From Armigeres subalbatus (Eukaryota > Arthropoda > Insecta > Diptera > Culicidae): a DNA stretch of 64,000 bases. Below, one piece after another: positions 31,955-42,799 of this stretch. The DNA lies in the NCBI RefSeq assembly GCF_024139115.2, contig NC_085141.1, positions 367,125,925-367,189,924 of the forward strand, written 5' to 3'. The notes beneath the pieces were generated by a model that saw nothing but the letters and a program-made list of their open reading frames with translations, was not told the DNA's origin and did no database searches. The position numbers and the translations under genes are program-made. Numbering within the stretch: the first letter of the stretch is position 1; every line of letters begins with the position of its first letter.

Positions 31955-32660
31955 GGCCTTCCCTCGGACTAATATGTTGACGGATCGGTCCGCTTCCGAC
32001 CAGTTGACGTTTGTCAGGAATTTTTCGTCCGTTGAGGAGAAGCGTCGCGCTTGGGTGGCGGAAAAATCAAGCCAATTTGGCTACACAAAGCACATGAGCA
32101 TAAACACATTTACCACACTTTAGAGCAACAAACTTTACCTTTGCAAGGTTTTCTTTGCCTACTATCGCACACAAAATCTTTACGCACACTTTCTGCCTAA
32201 TTGCTAAAGAACGAACAATAATTAATTAACTAATTACATTTAAAGTCACATTAACACATACTTTCGAACATTTGAAATAATTACTAGCAAACGCGGACAC
32301 TTCCAACTCATTGGCTGATCACGGACTAAATGATCGAGTCCGTGAATCCTCAGCTCAAGGATGGTGGGCTCGGACACAACCGGAAACACGTCGTTTCCCG
32401 ACCCCCTTCGTGTACGAACGTGACCTTATTGGCACGATGGATAATTGACACGAAAGTTGTGCTGCTTTCCCTCTCCCACCTTATCCGAAAAACAAATGGC
32501 CTCGATCTTGGAGAGCATGGCTAATTGATAGTGCCCGTTTGCCTACGTCAAGGGACAATTATGTACATTAATTGGCGATTGAAAGATGTAACTGCTTACA
32601 ATCTACCTTATTTACAAAAACTATATACAAATTTATTCACAATATTCCTGACTGTTACAA
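31955..32660. repeat. LTR-like direct repeat, copy B
   Basis: Matches 19732-20445 in the same orientation over about 700 bp without the AT-rich insert found there. Shared blocks are listed under copy A. In both places it follows the TGTAG-type LTR end by 0.65-0.9 kb, so LTR and repeat probably moved as one unit. Confidence 0.65.
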
Positions 32661-34503
32661 TCTTTAAATCCCTATCTTCGTGCAGATTTCTTTCCGGAAT
32701 CTTGGTTTCCTTATAAAATTGCCAAATCTTTTTTTTTCTATGTTTTACATCTATATTTTTTTATTTATATACATTATCGTTTCTACTTGATGAAATGGAC
32801 TCATATTTGCGTGTTTCAGCTCTTCCGGCATTCCGGCTTCAAAAGGGCTTAATGAAAAATCGTGGATTATGGATTGTAAGTCAGATGAGGTTTTGATAAT
32901 GGAATATCAAAACCTTATCTGACTTACAATAATACAAGCAGTATTTGAGAAATTGCCCAAACCAGTAAGGTGAATCTTACCGGCTTCAATGTCATCGCAA
33001 ACGCCTCCAGCCGACATATCCAATAAAAGCGTTGAGCCTATGGCGTTCTGCAAACTTTTATAACGAAATTAACCTCCCCCCGGGACCGTGACGTTCCGCT
33101 TCAGGTGGGTTATGCGTGGGTGTGACGGATTTTTTTCCCCCGCTTCATCCTACACGTGGCGAAAATTCTGTCAACCTCATTCACTGCCTACACCTCGCTC
33201 GTTGATCGCTTTATTATGTCTCTCCCTCGCCGTATAGAAACCTTAATATTCTATGCTGCAGCAAACTCGTGAAATGGAATCACGCAAACAACCGCGTGAA
33301 TAAAACGGCGGCCGTTCTCGGTGTGATGATGCATCATGAAGCGCGATGCACTCTGAAAAATTTTCATGTCGTTTTTTTTTTACTTTTAAATCGAACTCGA
33401 CACGGTATTTCAAGGAGTGTCTGTTAGTTTCAACCCAATATGCAACTTTGCAGTATCACAATTCGAATACTTTTATAAATATGTAGTCGTCTGAAATCGT
33501 TGTCATCGGTAAAGAGAAAAGAAGACTGCATACGTCCATTTTTTGCATTCAAAGATGTTTATCTTCAAATGAATTTAATAACATAACGAATGAGTTATTT
33601 CAAGGGTGCACCAGCCAACCGCAGCAGCAACAAGCAGGGCGAGGTGTCGTGAGAAAATGTTTATTACCCTTGTTACGTGCCACTTTTTGGTGAGCTTCCG
33701 AGCCGTGAGCCGTCCTATATGAAGTGAGCGATGCGATCCGAAGCACGGAACACGTTCCAGTCAATCTATCGGGCGGCGGTACGGTCGGTAGTGCGTTGTT
33801 GTATCGGGAACGACTTAAAATAACGAGCAAATTGATCTTAATTTGTGGAGACACGGACGTGTGTTCCCATTTCCGATATGAATGTTGGATGCCATAGATA
33901 CAAGTGATATTCTAACAGCAGCAGCAGCAGCTGTTGTCTTTTAGTTCATCTTTCTTCAATTGACCCCGATTCGTGCAGATGCTGCTGCTGTTATGAGCGG
34001 GCGAGGCATCATAGAAAATGATATCTATAGTTTGTTGAACACAGCTGTGATAGTTTGAGGCTACGAGATAATTGGACACTTGGTCTTAGCAAAAACCGCA
34101 TATTGCTTTTACTTCTTTCGAGTTCATGATTTATCCATGCAATCGATCTGGTCCAAATGGATTGCGTTGTTGCAGAATGGATTTCCTCGACGGAATTCAG
34201 TTATTAGTTTCATGCTAGTGTTGAAGTGGCTTGTGTAGCACATAACAGTCTTCTCCATTCCTATGCTCGGTCTACAGTTGAACATCATCTGTTATCAGAC
34301 CAATCCGAAACCCACTTTTTACCTGTTAGATTCTTCTTCTATGCTGTATTCTATCTTCTTTTACCAATCTGATCTTTTCATTATCAAATATTTAGGTTTT
34401 TGACGACATTTTAGGTGTATGTATTACTGGCTCATCGAAGTCCTGTATGTGACGATCCGAAAATCTTTGGTATTTCTTACAAATTTGCTCCGTGGTGGTG
34501 CTC
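32661..34503. other. Non-coding stretch with a small hairpin
   Basis: There is a hairpin at 32879-32930 (TTGTAAGTCAGATRAGGTTTTGATA mirrored). Short CAG/CTG trinucleotide runs occur at 33920 and 33979. The 33230-33870 stretch has mixed composition and could be near-gene or old-gene DNA, but I recognise no product. Confidence 0.45.
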
Positions 34504-34519
34504 AAGATTTTTGTATGTA

Positions 34520-34666
34520 CAGGTTATCCGACTTCGTCAATAGATGGGAATAACCAGCGCGGGAAGAAACATACATTTTCAGTGCAAAACGTAAACAAAC
34601 GAGCATAAATTCCATACAAAAATCCAAGATGGCTGAGTTGGGGATATTGACAAGTCGGATAACCTG
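34520..34666. mobile_element. 147-bp TA-flanked MITE
   Basis: Inverted ends CAGGTTATCCGACTT(C)GTCAAT and ATTGACAAGTCGGATAACCTG, with TA on each side. The palindrome may extend outward (AAGATTTTTGTATG / CATAAAAAAATCTT), in which case the element is about 180 bp (34504-34682). Non-coding. Confidence 0.82.
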
Positions 34667-34689
34667 TACATAAAAAAATCTTGGTCGTG

Positions 34690-35964
34690 CTTTCGGCGTC
34701 TCGTCAATAGCTCCAAGGAAATTTATCTGAGTTTCCAACCACCAGCTGAATAGAATAGAACTGGTCCGACGACAATGTCCTTCCTAATGCAATTCAATCC
34801 TTTGTTTTCGAGTTTGATTAATAAGGGTTATAAGCAAGAGCCTCGGAACCAGCAGATCCAACTACCTCACCTTTTTGATAAATTGTCCCACGCGTGGTAA
34901 GGCTGAAGAGATTTTAAATGAGATGATGCATAAAAAATTACCGTTTCTTTCGGGGGGAAAAATCGATTCCGCCCAAACTTAATCCCCCACATTTAGATAA
35001 CGCTGCCGTTTCGGATTTGTTTGAGCTTATCGCGGAATGTTTTGTTTTCATGTACCGGGCCTACGAGGCCGAGAGGCACATCTTCTAAGCCCACAGCCAC
35101 GGCACAAGTTAGTCAGTCGGTACGCCATGGACGGAAAACGGGACAAGTTTTGGCAGTGGAAACTGAGCATAAATTTGGCTTTTGTTTGTGTCGAATTTGT
35201 TGGCGCTGCTGCTGCTGGCTGCTCTGGTTTGCTTGTCTGCTGCTCGCTGTGCTGCTGCTCGGCAGCCGAAAACTACCATAAATTATCAGCTTAGAAGAGT
35301 ATGCTAATGAAGTGTGGTGTTTTTCTATGCAAAGTTTTTGTCTGCTTCAATGGATGACGCGGGTGAGGGAGGACGGTGCAGTGGGCGGAATCATCGCCGA
35401 CCGCTCTATTCCGTTGCTGGTGCGCTGGATGGATAATGAATGAGCAGATCCGAAGAATTTTGAGCATAGTTTCGTTATTAGCGATGCTGGATGGTGCGGT
35501 ACCGTACCGGAATTTTGCCTTTCAGCGCAATTATTTTTACGCTGATTGGCTTACTTCTGGTTGATTAGAGTTTTGTGGATCTTAGAAGGTGAGGTTCATT
35601 ATGGATTCCAAACAAAGAAATTTTCGATCATGTAACGAACGTGGCATAAAAAATTCATGTTTAATGCTAAGATAGAACCTGTGTGCATAATTAAATACGG
35701 CGAGTCAGTTTAGTATCCAAGTGGTAAACAAAATGCATGCAAATGTTTTAGAAAAACTAGTTCGAGATTTTCATATATCAGCTAACAGTATGCGGCAGGA
35801 AAATATTAAATAGAAATGCAACAACATTCATTTGACGTACTATTATGGTTGATTCGATGCATGAAATTCACCCCAGTTAAAAGTATTTAAAAAAACAACA
35901 GTTTATACGCTACTTTTCGCAGGTTTGCTTAGTTCTGTGTGCAATGCAGATGAATTACCGACAG
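34690..35964. other. Unassigned stretch
   Basis: No supportable gene. A GCTGCTGCTGGCTGCTCTGG and GCTGTGCTGCTGCTCGG stretch near 35205-35260 makes overlapping 85-codon frames rich in Ala, Cys and Leu. These are compositional and lack a domain. Confidence 0.45.
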
Positions 35965-35979
35965 TGCATGGAGAAAGAC

Positions 35980-36524
35980 GAAATGAAATACGAAGGCGCA
36001 TCATCAGTGGAAGTCGGGCCTACTACGGGCTCCAGAAGAAACTGCGGTCGAAAAAGATTCGCCACCGCACCAAATGTGTCATGTACAAGACGCTTATAAG
36101 ATCGGTTGTCCTCTACGGACATGAAACATGGACAATGCTCGAGGAGGACTTGCAAACACTCGGAGTATTCGAGAGACGGGTGCTTAGGACCATCTTTGGC
36201 GGTGTGCAAGAAGACGGTGTGTGGCGGCGAAGAATGAACCATGAGCTCGCCCAACTCTACGGCGAACCCTGTATCCAGAAGGTAGCTAAAGCCGGAAGGG
36301 TACGATGGGCAGGACATGTTGCAAGAATGCCGGACAGCAACCCTGCAAAGATGGTGTTCGCTTTCGATCCGGCAGGTACGAGACGGCGTGGAGCGCAGCG
36401 AGCGAGATGGGCAGACCAGGTGCAGAACGACTTGGCGAGCGTGGGGCGTATCCGAGGATGGAGAGATGCGGCCTCGAACCGTGTATTGTGGCGTCAAATT
36501 GTTGATTCAGTGTTATCTGTTTAG
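35980..36524 (+). pseudogene. RTE ORF2 C-terminal region
   Basis: About 180 codons of the segment that follows the reverse transcriptase in RTE-like proteins: RIISGSRAYYGLQKKLRSK, TKCVMYKTLIRSVVLYGHET, W.ML, LGVFERRVLRTIFGG, DGVWRRRMNHELAQLY, RVRWAGHVARM, RRRGAQRARWADQVQNDL. The frame is intact from the insertion point to the stop at 36522-36524, so this copy is young. An in-frame ATG at 35925 lies upstream of the target duplication and is host DNA, not the protein's start. Confidence 0.88.
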
Positions 36525-36554
36525 ATGTTAACTAAATAAATGAAATGAAATGAA
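35980..36554 (+). mobile_element. RTE-clade element, 5'-truncated, with 15-bp TSD
   Basis: 575 bp flanked by the exact duplication TGCATGGAGAAAGAC (35965-35979 and 36555-36569). It ends in AAATAAATGAAATGAAATGA, a short 3' microsatellite tail as usual for RTE elements, and is heavily 5'-truncated. This is a textbook target-primed reverse transcription product. A second relic of the family is at 58141-58810. Confidence 0.92.
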
Positions 36555-36569
36555 TGCATGGAGAAAGAC

Positions 36570-37064
36570 ATCTAATGAGGGTTTTCTCAAACGTGAGAAA
36601 ATGTCAAGTGTCTAGTCTACACATACACAGCCATCATTTGAAAAAATCCTGGAAAATGATAAAATCGACTATTTCTACCATTTTTCTTGTCATTCTTAAT
36701 GTTTGCAGCACATCAATTATGTGATACAAAAATTAAATCGGCCATTTCTACTTTGCAGTGTTGTTGAAAAATGAATATATGTTCAGGGGTTGTGGTTGCT
36801 TATTGAAAATAAATCGGTTCTTGTCAACCGATAGCGTTTTAGCTGCAAATCAACGAGTGGCAGCGAAGCGACATTTTCTGAATTTGGATGCTGTTAGTGA
36901 TTGGAAAGGCGCATTGGCGATGGCACAATGTTGCACCACATGCACTCGTCGAACAGAGACGCTGTAAAAATTATTCGCATTCAAATGAAGTTAAAGTAAG
37001 AGGAATTTTCTCCAAATTGCAAAACACAAGCGCAGAGAATTCATGACGTCCAGTGGAAAACACA
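36570..37064. other. Non-coding stretch
   Basis: Contains 36775-36930, which shares short motifs with 14600 and 14840-14912 (AAAATAAATCGGTTCT, GTTAGTGATTGGAAAGGCGC). No gene is supported. Confidence 0.4.
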
Positions 37065-37340
37065 CATTTTTGCCTTTCTCGTACAACAAAGTTGTACCAA
37101 AAGGCTATATGATCACCCCGAAAACGAATATTTAATAGGAAACCCATAGTGTTATATACCAATCGACTAGGGTCGACAAATTGAGGTGATGTCTGTATGT
37201 GTGTATGTATGTATGTGTGTGTGTAAAAAAAAATGAGACACTTTTTTGTACTTATCCTTATCCTAATTTTTCGCTATTGAAAATTGCTCCAATCGGCCAT
37301 TGCGCTCCGGAGTTATTAAAAAACATTGTTTTCCCCCCAT
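37065..37340 (+). repeat. Interspersed repeat family R (plus copy)
   Basis: Same blocks as the reverse complement of 3485-3795: TTTTTGCCTTTCTCGTACAA, ATATACCAATCGACT, TTGAGGTGATGTCTGTATG, a TGTATG/TGTG microsatellite, and GCTATTGAAAATTG. It lies just beyond the 3' truncation of the minus Jockey lineage. Confidence 0.7.
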
Positions 37341-37419
37341 TTTTCCCAAGGGCCCTAGAAAAAAAATTCAAAATCGGAAAAAAAAAATTCAGGAACTGCT
37401 GCAACTGTAGTATTGTAGT

Positions 37420-38485
37420 TTGTACCCCAGGCCATCATTCCATAAATTTTCAAATGCCTTCTCGACATCGAGTAAGGCCATGGCGGTGGTTTTAGAGACA
37501 AACTTGTTTCGTCTGAGGACTTTGTAACTCGAGTCAGTTGGTGAACTCGTTCCTCGAGTAAGATGTTGAGATTTTCGGCAGACTCAAGTAACCGGTGATG
37601 AAAAGCTTTTTCGAATAGCTTGGATAATCCTGAGAGAAGGCTGATGGGACGATAAATTTTGGGGGAGGAAGGATCCTTCCCAGGCTTCCGGATGGGGATG
37701 ACTTTCGCTGATTTCCAGGACGATGGAAAGTAGCTGAGCCAGAGACACTGATTAAAGATCAGCGAAATGTGCTCAAAGAACGGATTACTCATGTGTTTGA
37801 GCTCGAGATTCAGGATGCTGTCGAAGCCTGAGGCCTTCATGTTCTTCGATGATTTTATATACGCCGTCATTTCGCCAGCTGCGATCTCCAACTCCTCCGA
37901 AAAGTCGTTGGGAACCAACTGGATGTTGTTAGCATGCTCGTTGACGGCTGCTTCGTGTGGACTGACGATGTTCTGCCCAAGATTGTGTGAGCTGAGGAAG
38001 TGACGACCTATTTCAGCGACCTTCTCTGCAGGAGTTATCAAGCGATCCTTAGAGCCATTATTGGCTAGTGGGATCAAAGGTGGAATGGGCCGAGGCTTGA
38101 ATTTTAGTATTTTGGTCATTTTCCAGAACGGCTTTACGAGACGAGCCAGCCTTGGGCTGAAATTCTCGATAATAAAGACATAAAAAATAAAAGGCTTTGC
38201 ATAATCTGGGAGAGTGCGGATCTTATTCGAGAAATCATTATTTTTAAAATCCACCGCCTTGATAATTTTTGTGATTCGATTGCAGCGTCCCTTAAGCTCA
38301 GGCAGTCCAGTACACTGAAACTGCCTGCGAGTGACATTCGGCATGTTTGGCAGGGAGTTGCTCACCTGCCTAGCCGTCGGTACATGTTGTTCCCGGGCCA
38401 CCGAAATCGCCTCTTCGATAGAACGTAGTTGTCGATCAATTGCTTCAGGCGTATTAATGTTGATCTCCTTCCGAAGGGCGGCCAA
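37420..38485 (-). pseudogene. Jockey ORF2 linker and reverse transcriptase N-half
   Basis: A 340-codon open stretch. It contains PEAIDRQLRSIEEAISVARE, then AKPF....VKPFWKMTKILK: a 25-residue insert (FIFYVFIIENFSPRLARL region) duplicates the KPF flank and is absent from the related copies. Next come VPNDFSEELEIAAGEMTAYI, SKNMKASGFDSILNLELKH, SAKVIPIRKPGKDPSSPKIY and RPISLLSGLSKLFEKAFHHR. It then stops resembling reverse transcriptase after VHQLTRV, before the first catalytic aspartate block, which appears only as YSMSRRHLK-like frameshifted sequence. Catalysis is impossible. Confidence 0.85.
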
Positions 38486-38790
38486 TGAGCCATCGCCGGC
38501 TTTGGCTTGTGTTGGACAGTACGTCGCGATGAGCGTCGATGTCGAACGATGCGGAAGTTCGAGATGTGGACGCTCACCTTCGGTTTAAGGTGCGTTTCAG
38601 TGCTGAACGCCACGCCAATCTCCTTCTCCTCGAGGAAATCAGCCAGTTCGATGATTTTGCTCTTGAGCAAGCAAGCGTTCTAGTTGACCAGGCCCACCCT
38701 AGCAGTCATTTTCAATAATGAACATGCCAAGAGTGAAGACCTGGTCGATACGCGTTTTGCAGCCGCGCGGCCGAGTGTACAGTGGGTGTA
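38486..38790 (-). pseudogene. Jockey ORF2 endonuclease fragment
   Basis: NACLLKSKIIELADFLEEK-like sequence followed by IGVAFSTETHLKPKVSVHIS matches the start of a Jockey endonuclease (N.....K..EL.DFL, TETHL with the catalytic glutamate). The frame then jumps to the linker seen in 37420-38485, so most of the nuclease is deleted. Confidence 0.72.
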
Positions 38791-39052
38791 CAGTCGGGAT
38801 TCGCTGGTTGGGATCTTAATACTTGGGTCACTTTTTAGTTGGGCCTCCGCTGGTTGGGCCATGGCCCAACTAAAAAGCAACCGAACGTCAAAATTCAATG
38901 TAAACACGGAAAACAGAATTGGGCATCACTGGACATCATTTGTGTTGTTCAAGTCGAAATTCACGTGTTCAAATGGCTGTCAGTTGACCCAACTAAAAAA
39001 CCAAATTCGTTAGTTGGGCCGAGGTCGTGGCCCAACCAGCGAATCACGACTG
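38791..39052. mobile_element. Tc1/mariner-type MITE, 262 bp
   Basis: Inverted ends CAGTCGGGATTCGCTGGTTGGG and CCCAACCAGCGAATCACGACTG with TA on both sides. The internal design parallels 16482-16770: a GGCCCAACTAAAAAGCA / CCCAACTAAAAAACC core, and the end motif repeated inside as GTTAGTTGGGCCGAGGTCGT. It sits between ORF1 and the endonuclease of the minus Jockey. Non-coding. Confidence 0.9.
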
Positions 39053-39059
39053 TACAGCG

Positions 39060-40215
39060 AAGCAGATTCTTCAGGGGGGGCTGGTGCTGATGGTGCTGGA
39101 GCTTGAACCGACGCAGCTGCCGCTGCCAGTCGCTTGTGAGTTTGTAACGGTGGGAGAATTGAAATCGCTCGACGGGGAGCCGTGATGGCCGGATAGTTCA
39201 CCTCGTTGGCTACAGGAACATGGTTCTTCTTCGGAAGGTTCCTGGTGGAAGCCTTCTTCCGGATTTCCAGAGACTCGGCTCGCTTTGGGCAGTCCTTTGT
39301 GGTGGCCCGATGTAACGTCGCAGTGCACTGGGCGATATCGCTCCCAGTCAACAACGGTATGGTTGATTATCTCAACCAGCTTCAGGTCAATGAAAGTGAT
39401 GGAGCCATGCTCCAGGTGGACCAGATACAGCTGGTCGCGATACCGTCTTGTCTTGTCGTGACGAGCAATTTTGTGCAAAGCGATTGGCTTTAGTCCGCTG
39501 CCTTCCAACTCCTGGATGAGCTCATTTTCCTCCATGTCATGGAGTCCTCGCAACAAAGCCTTGAGCGGCTTCGCACCGGGGAGGTCATGAGTGTAGAACT
39601 CATATTTGTGGACCTCGAGGAACTCCACGACTGACTTGTGATGGTCCGTATTGGTGCCCTCCTTAGCCGTGCGGTAAGACGCGCGGCTACAAAACAAGAC
39701 CATGCTGAGGGTGGCTGGGTTCAATTCCCGGTTCCGGTCAAGGCAATTTTCGGATTGGAAATTGTCTCGACTTCCCTGGGCATAAAAATATCATCGTGTT
39801 AGCCTCATGATATACGAATGCAAAAATGGTAACCTGGCTTAGAAACCTCGCAGTTAATAACTGTGGAAGTGCTTAATGAACACTAAGCTGCGAGGCGGCT
39901 CTGTCCCAGTCTGGGGATGTAATGCCAATAAGAAGAAGAAGAAGAAGATTGGTGGGCATCACCTTAACGTCTTCACTGCAGAGCCGGAATGTGCAGTTTA
40001 GGCCTTTTGCGATCAATTCCCGGAGCTTTGGTCGCAGTTCCGGCGGGTCGCCTCTAATGAAAACCGGTGGGCACTTCTCCTTCCGCACTGGTTGAGTTTG
40101 TGGCAGCTGCGACTGCTGCTTCTCGCGCTTCTTCGGCGGATTGCCGGGGTCATCAAGCTGCAACAGCGAGAACACGTTGCTCTGCAAAAGCAGCCTGGAG
40201 GGGTTACCTGCGCCT
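39060..40215 (-). pseudogene. Jockey ORF1 (gag-like), split by a SINE
   Basis: N-terminal part from about 40187: MQSNVFSLLQLDDPGNPPKK, then CPPVFIRGDPPELRPKLREL and CTFRLCSEDVKVMPT. After the SINE it resumes near 39656 with KSVVEFLEVHKYEFYTHDLP, GAKPLKALLRGLHDMEE, LYLVHLEHGSITFIDLKLVE and VVDWERYRPVHCDVT. These are the PRE_C2HC-like landmarks also seen in the 18.1-kb ORF1 (PLKVVIRGLP, LYLAHLE, VEWERYRPK). The zinc-knuckle part is scrambled by frameshifts. A Ser/Pro-rich tail follows. Confidence 0.82.
39657..39947 (+). mobile_element. Feilai-like SINE, 291 bp
   Basis: A tRNA-derived SINE with the B box GGGTTCAATTCCCGG at about 39717, and the ending GTCCCAGTCTGGGGATGTAA, TGCCAATAAGAAGAAGAAGA. 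The 7-bp duplication ATTGGTG flanks it (39650-39656 and 39948-39954), and removing it rejoins the Jockey ORF1. The overall plan matches the Feilai family described from Aedes aegypti, transcribed by RNA polymerase III and mobilised by non-LTR machinery. It appears nearly full length. Confidence 0.85.
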
Positions 40216-40229
40216 CCAAGAGCAGTGCG

Positions 40230-41210
40230 CTTAGATCGACATTTGCACCTCGCCTATAGTGCACCACGCAGCTCCTCTTTCGAAGTGATCTTGTCTAGGA
40301 CTCTGCACAATATCACCATCTCTGGAGTTTAGGCTTTGACTTCCGCCTCTGATCCCAACAATATCGCAATGCGCTCCTGTATAATCGAGCTATGAACCGC
40401 AGGGTCCTTCTTCAACTCGAAGAGCATCTCTCCGGTTTGTGTGCCTCTGATCCTTTTCACGTTTTCGCCCAAGTCCCTCAACTCAGTATCTACTTTAACT
40501 TTTTTTTAGAAGCGCTGCATACGTCGTAGCGTCGTTAGCCTTGACTAGTAGAGCTTCCCCTTCGGCGTCTTTTTACGAGATGGAGGCTTTCTTTCCTGTA
40601 CTGCTCTATTTTCCTTGCCTCTTTTCGCTTAAGCAGTTTCTTTCTCTTCTCTTTCTGACCTACTACGGTACTCCATCCTTCTCCTTGTGGAGTAGCGTCT
40701 GTCTCTTCGACGGCGACAGCGTCAGCCCGTGTCTGCGTCTTGAGTCCGCCTAGCCTGCCGTCTCCTGGTAAGGCTCTTGCCCTTTTGGGAGTCATGGATG
40801 CTGGTGCCCTCTCCACCCCGGGCAGTTTCCTTTCCTTCGCTTCTTAGGATATAAAGGAAATGTCCCGATACCTCCCTGTTCTGGCGGAGCTACGACAGCA
40901 TGTGCCTTAGTTTGTGCCAATACTCGCTTCTCTGCATCGGCCTTCAGCACTGTTGAATCGATTTCATTCACTGCCGATACTAACGCCTTACATTGTTCCT
41001 CCTATTCATGAAATTGTGGAGTTCATCCACTAATCTCTCCGCAGCCACTATTTTCGGCTGTTGTGGGGGCTTGTTCATCTCGCTCTGCCATGGCTGTAGC
41101 TCTGTTGTTGCTGTAGCACTACTGCTACTGGCGGCAGTGATCTCACCAACCCACTACTGGCGAATGGGTTCGCCGCTCTTGCATCTGCTTATGCGTGATT
41201 TATTGAATTT
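40230..41210 (-). pseudogene. R1/LOA-type ORF1 fragment
   Basis: Several frames on the minus strand carry the layout of R1-group ORF1 proteins: GEGWSTVVGQKEKRKK and a basic KKLLKRKEARKIEQYRK stretch (40816-40535), then LLVKANDATTYAALLK, LRDLGENVKRIRGTQTGEML, FELKKDPAVHSS and SIIQERIAILLGSEAEVKA. An EIVILCRVLDKITS-like segment follows. Stops and frameshifts at about 40515 and 40330 break it. It ends abruptly at about 40215-40230, where the Jockey ORF1 begins, and no ORF2 of this type follows. Confidence 0.72.
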
Positions 41211-41344
41211 TTCATTCTATAGGGACCCCCTCCAAACCATTATCTTCACCCGTCGTACGTGGTCGCTTATGGTCCATGGATTGTCTTTGCAAGCAGCGAG
41301 GTCCATGCGAGGGTTGACACGGACGCATTTACAGGGGTTAGACA

Positions 41345-41935
41345 AACCCGGGTAGACTTAAATAGCTCAATAACATCAAATGTTTATAAGATAGCAAAAT
41401 GGGATATGGACATAATTGATATAATAGATAGAAGATCTAACGACAATATCAATATTTTGCATCATAATACCATGAGGATATCAAGATATGTTATCTGTAA
41501 TAGGTGATCGATATCAAATGCCATTTGTTGGTTCTTATCCATAGCATATAGTTACGCGTGAACCTTTCCGATCAACCAGCAAGGTCAGCATAACCGCCCT
41601 TGCTAAGACATCATCGCGCCACCGAGTCACCGTTGTTACCAAGGTGTAGTCAGCAGTTTTGGAGGAGTTCGACCCCGTTGGCCAGGTATTGCAGCGTAGA
41701 CAGATTTAATTAATAAATAGGGCTCGATCAGCAAACGGACAGTCAGTCTTTATTCAGAGTAGGAAGTGTTAGTTACAATTAGATCTTAAGTAGTGAAACC
41801 GTATTAATGTAATAAAAAGTGAATAAAGTTATTTTTTCTATAATAAGCATTCTATGAGACTTATAATTATATATTGATATTTAAATTATATTTCGGTGCA
41901 CATTTTTGATATTGTTGCCTGTTTTTTATCTCTTA
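41345..41935. mobile_element. AT-rich element related to 19445-19731, with insert
   Basis: Flanks 41345-41555 and 41850-41935 match 19445-19731 in order. Between them about 290 bp (41556-41848) is extra: ACGCGTGAACCTTTCCGATC to AAAAAGTGAATAAAGTTATT, with AATAAATAGGGCTC and GTAATAAAAAGTGAATAAAG. That insert resembles a small solo LTR or a short retroelement end, but its termini and duplication are not clear. Confidence 0.58.
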
Positions 41936-42088
41936 TATCGATCAAGTGTCTATCATGTTTTGTTATTCTGCTCATGGATTCTGCCCGGGAGAAGGTTGAG
42001 ATAGGTAAAATTATGGCCAAATTCAAATCAGCATAACTTGGCGTAGAATAATCCAATTTTGATAAAATCAGGACCAACAGAAGCGGAC

Positions 42089-42598
42089 GCTCTTCTAGTA
42101 TACCGTTCGCCTACAAAACCTGAGATTGATTTTTGGTCATCGGCTGGCTGAAGATCAAGAATCCATCATAACTACGCAGAGATATGGCCATTTCCATAAA
42201 AACGGTCCTTTGAACATGATGAAATGATAACAGATCGGAATAATCCAAATAAGTATGAGTATCAAACTTCATGCGAGACGATGATTATTGATACGTGTTT
42301 CATGTGTTTTATGTTTTTCCCAAGACTATGAATAAAGGGTCTTTATTACAGATACATTTTGAGGAGTGTAAGACTCTTTGACCAATTTGTAACAGGTACC
42401 GGGTGTTCTGTGAAAGTTACGTTTGTTCAGGATGTATGGCCAATCCCGCACCGTTTTCACGGAAATGGCCATATTTCTGCATATGTCTAACGGATTTTTA
42501 ATCCGCAGCCAGCATTGGTCAGCATTTTAGTTCTTGTTTGTAGGGAAAGCATGAAACATGATGGCAGTAAACGTCAGGGGACAGTATACTAGAAGAGC
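42089..42598. mobile_element. Foldback MITE, about 510 bp
   Basis: Ends GCTCTTCTAGTATAC and GTATACTAGAAGAGC. Arms are imperfectly complementary for about 150 bp (GGAAATGGCCATAT, ATCCRCAGCCAGC...), with a central AT-rich loop. The target duplication is not settled. Non-coding. Confidence 0.78.
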
Positions 42599-42799
42599 CC
42601 ATCGCGCAAACGGGAAAATTTGATCCGATTCTAGTACTGGACGAGTGTTGAAAGTATTCGGAGGACGACTAGTTTTTTTACCGGGATAGTGGCGGCCGTA
42701 CTATTATCCCACTCCTACTTTCAAGCCGGTGTCATCCTTCCTTACTCAGGGAGTAGAACAATACCTACAACCGTCAGCACAATGTCGTCGTTTCCAATC

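Larger units (their letters stand above)
37410..40215 (-). mobile_element. Second Jockey-clade lineage, minus strand (broken)
   Basis: Has ORF1, an endonuclease fragment and the first half of reverse transcriptase in non-LTR order. The proteins are clearly related to the 17.6-25.7 kb pair but diverged (for example LKFKPRPIPPLIPLANNGSK versus LKTKPRPIPPLIPLVNNDSM), so this is a separate subfamily. Truncation falls inside reverse transcriptase at about 37410, without a 3' end. A 262-bp MITE (38791-39052) and a SINE (39657-39947) are nested in it. Confidence 0.82.

Noticed and set aside
35021..35294. Cys/Leu/Ala-rich overlapping frames
   Set aside because: Produced by GCTGCTG trinucleotide runs; the two frames overlap over the same bases.
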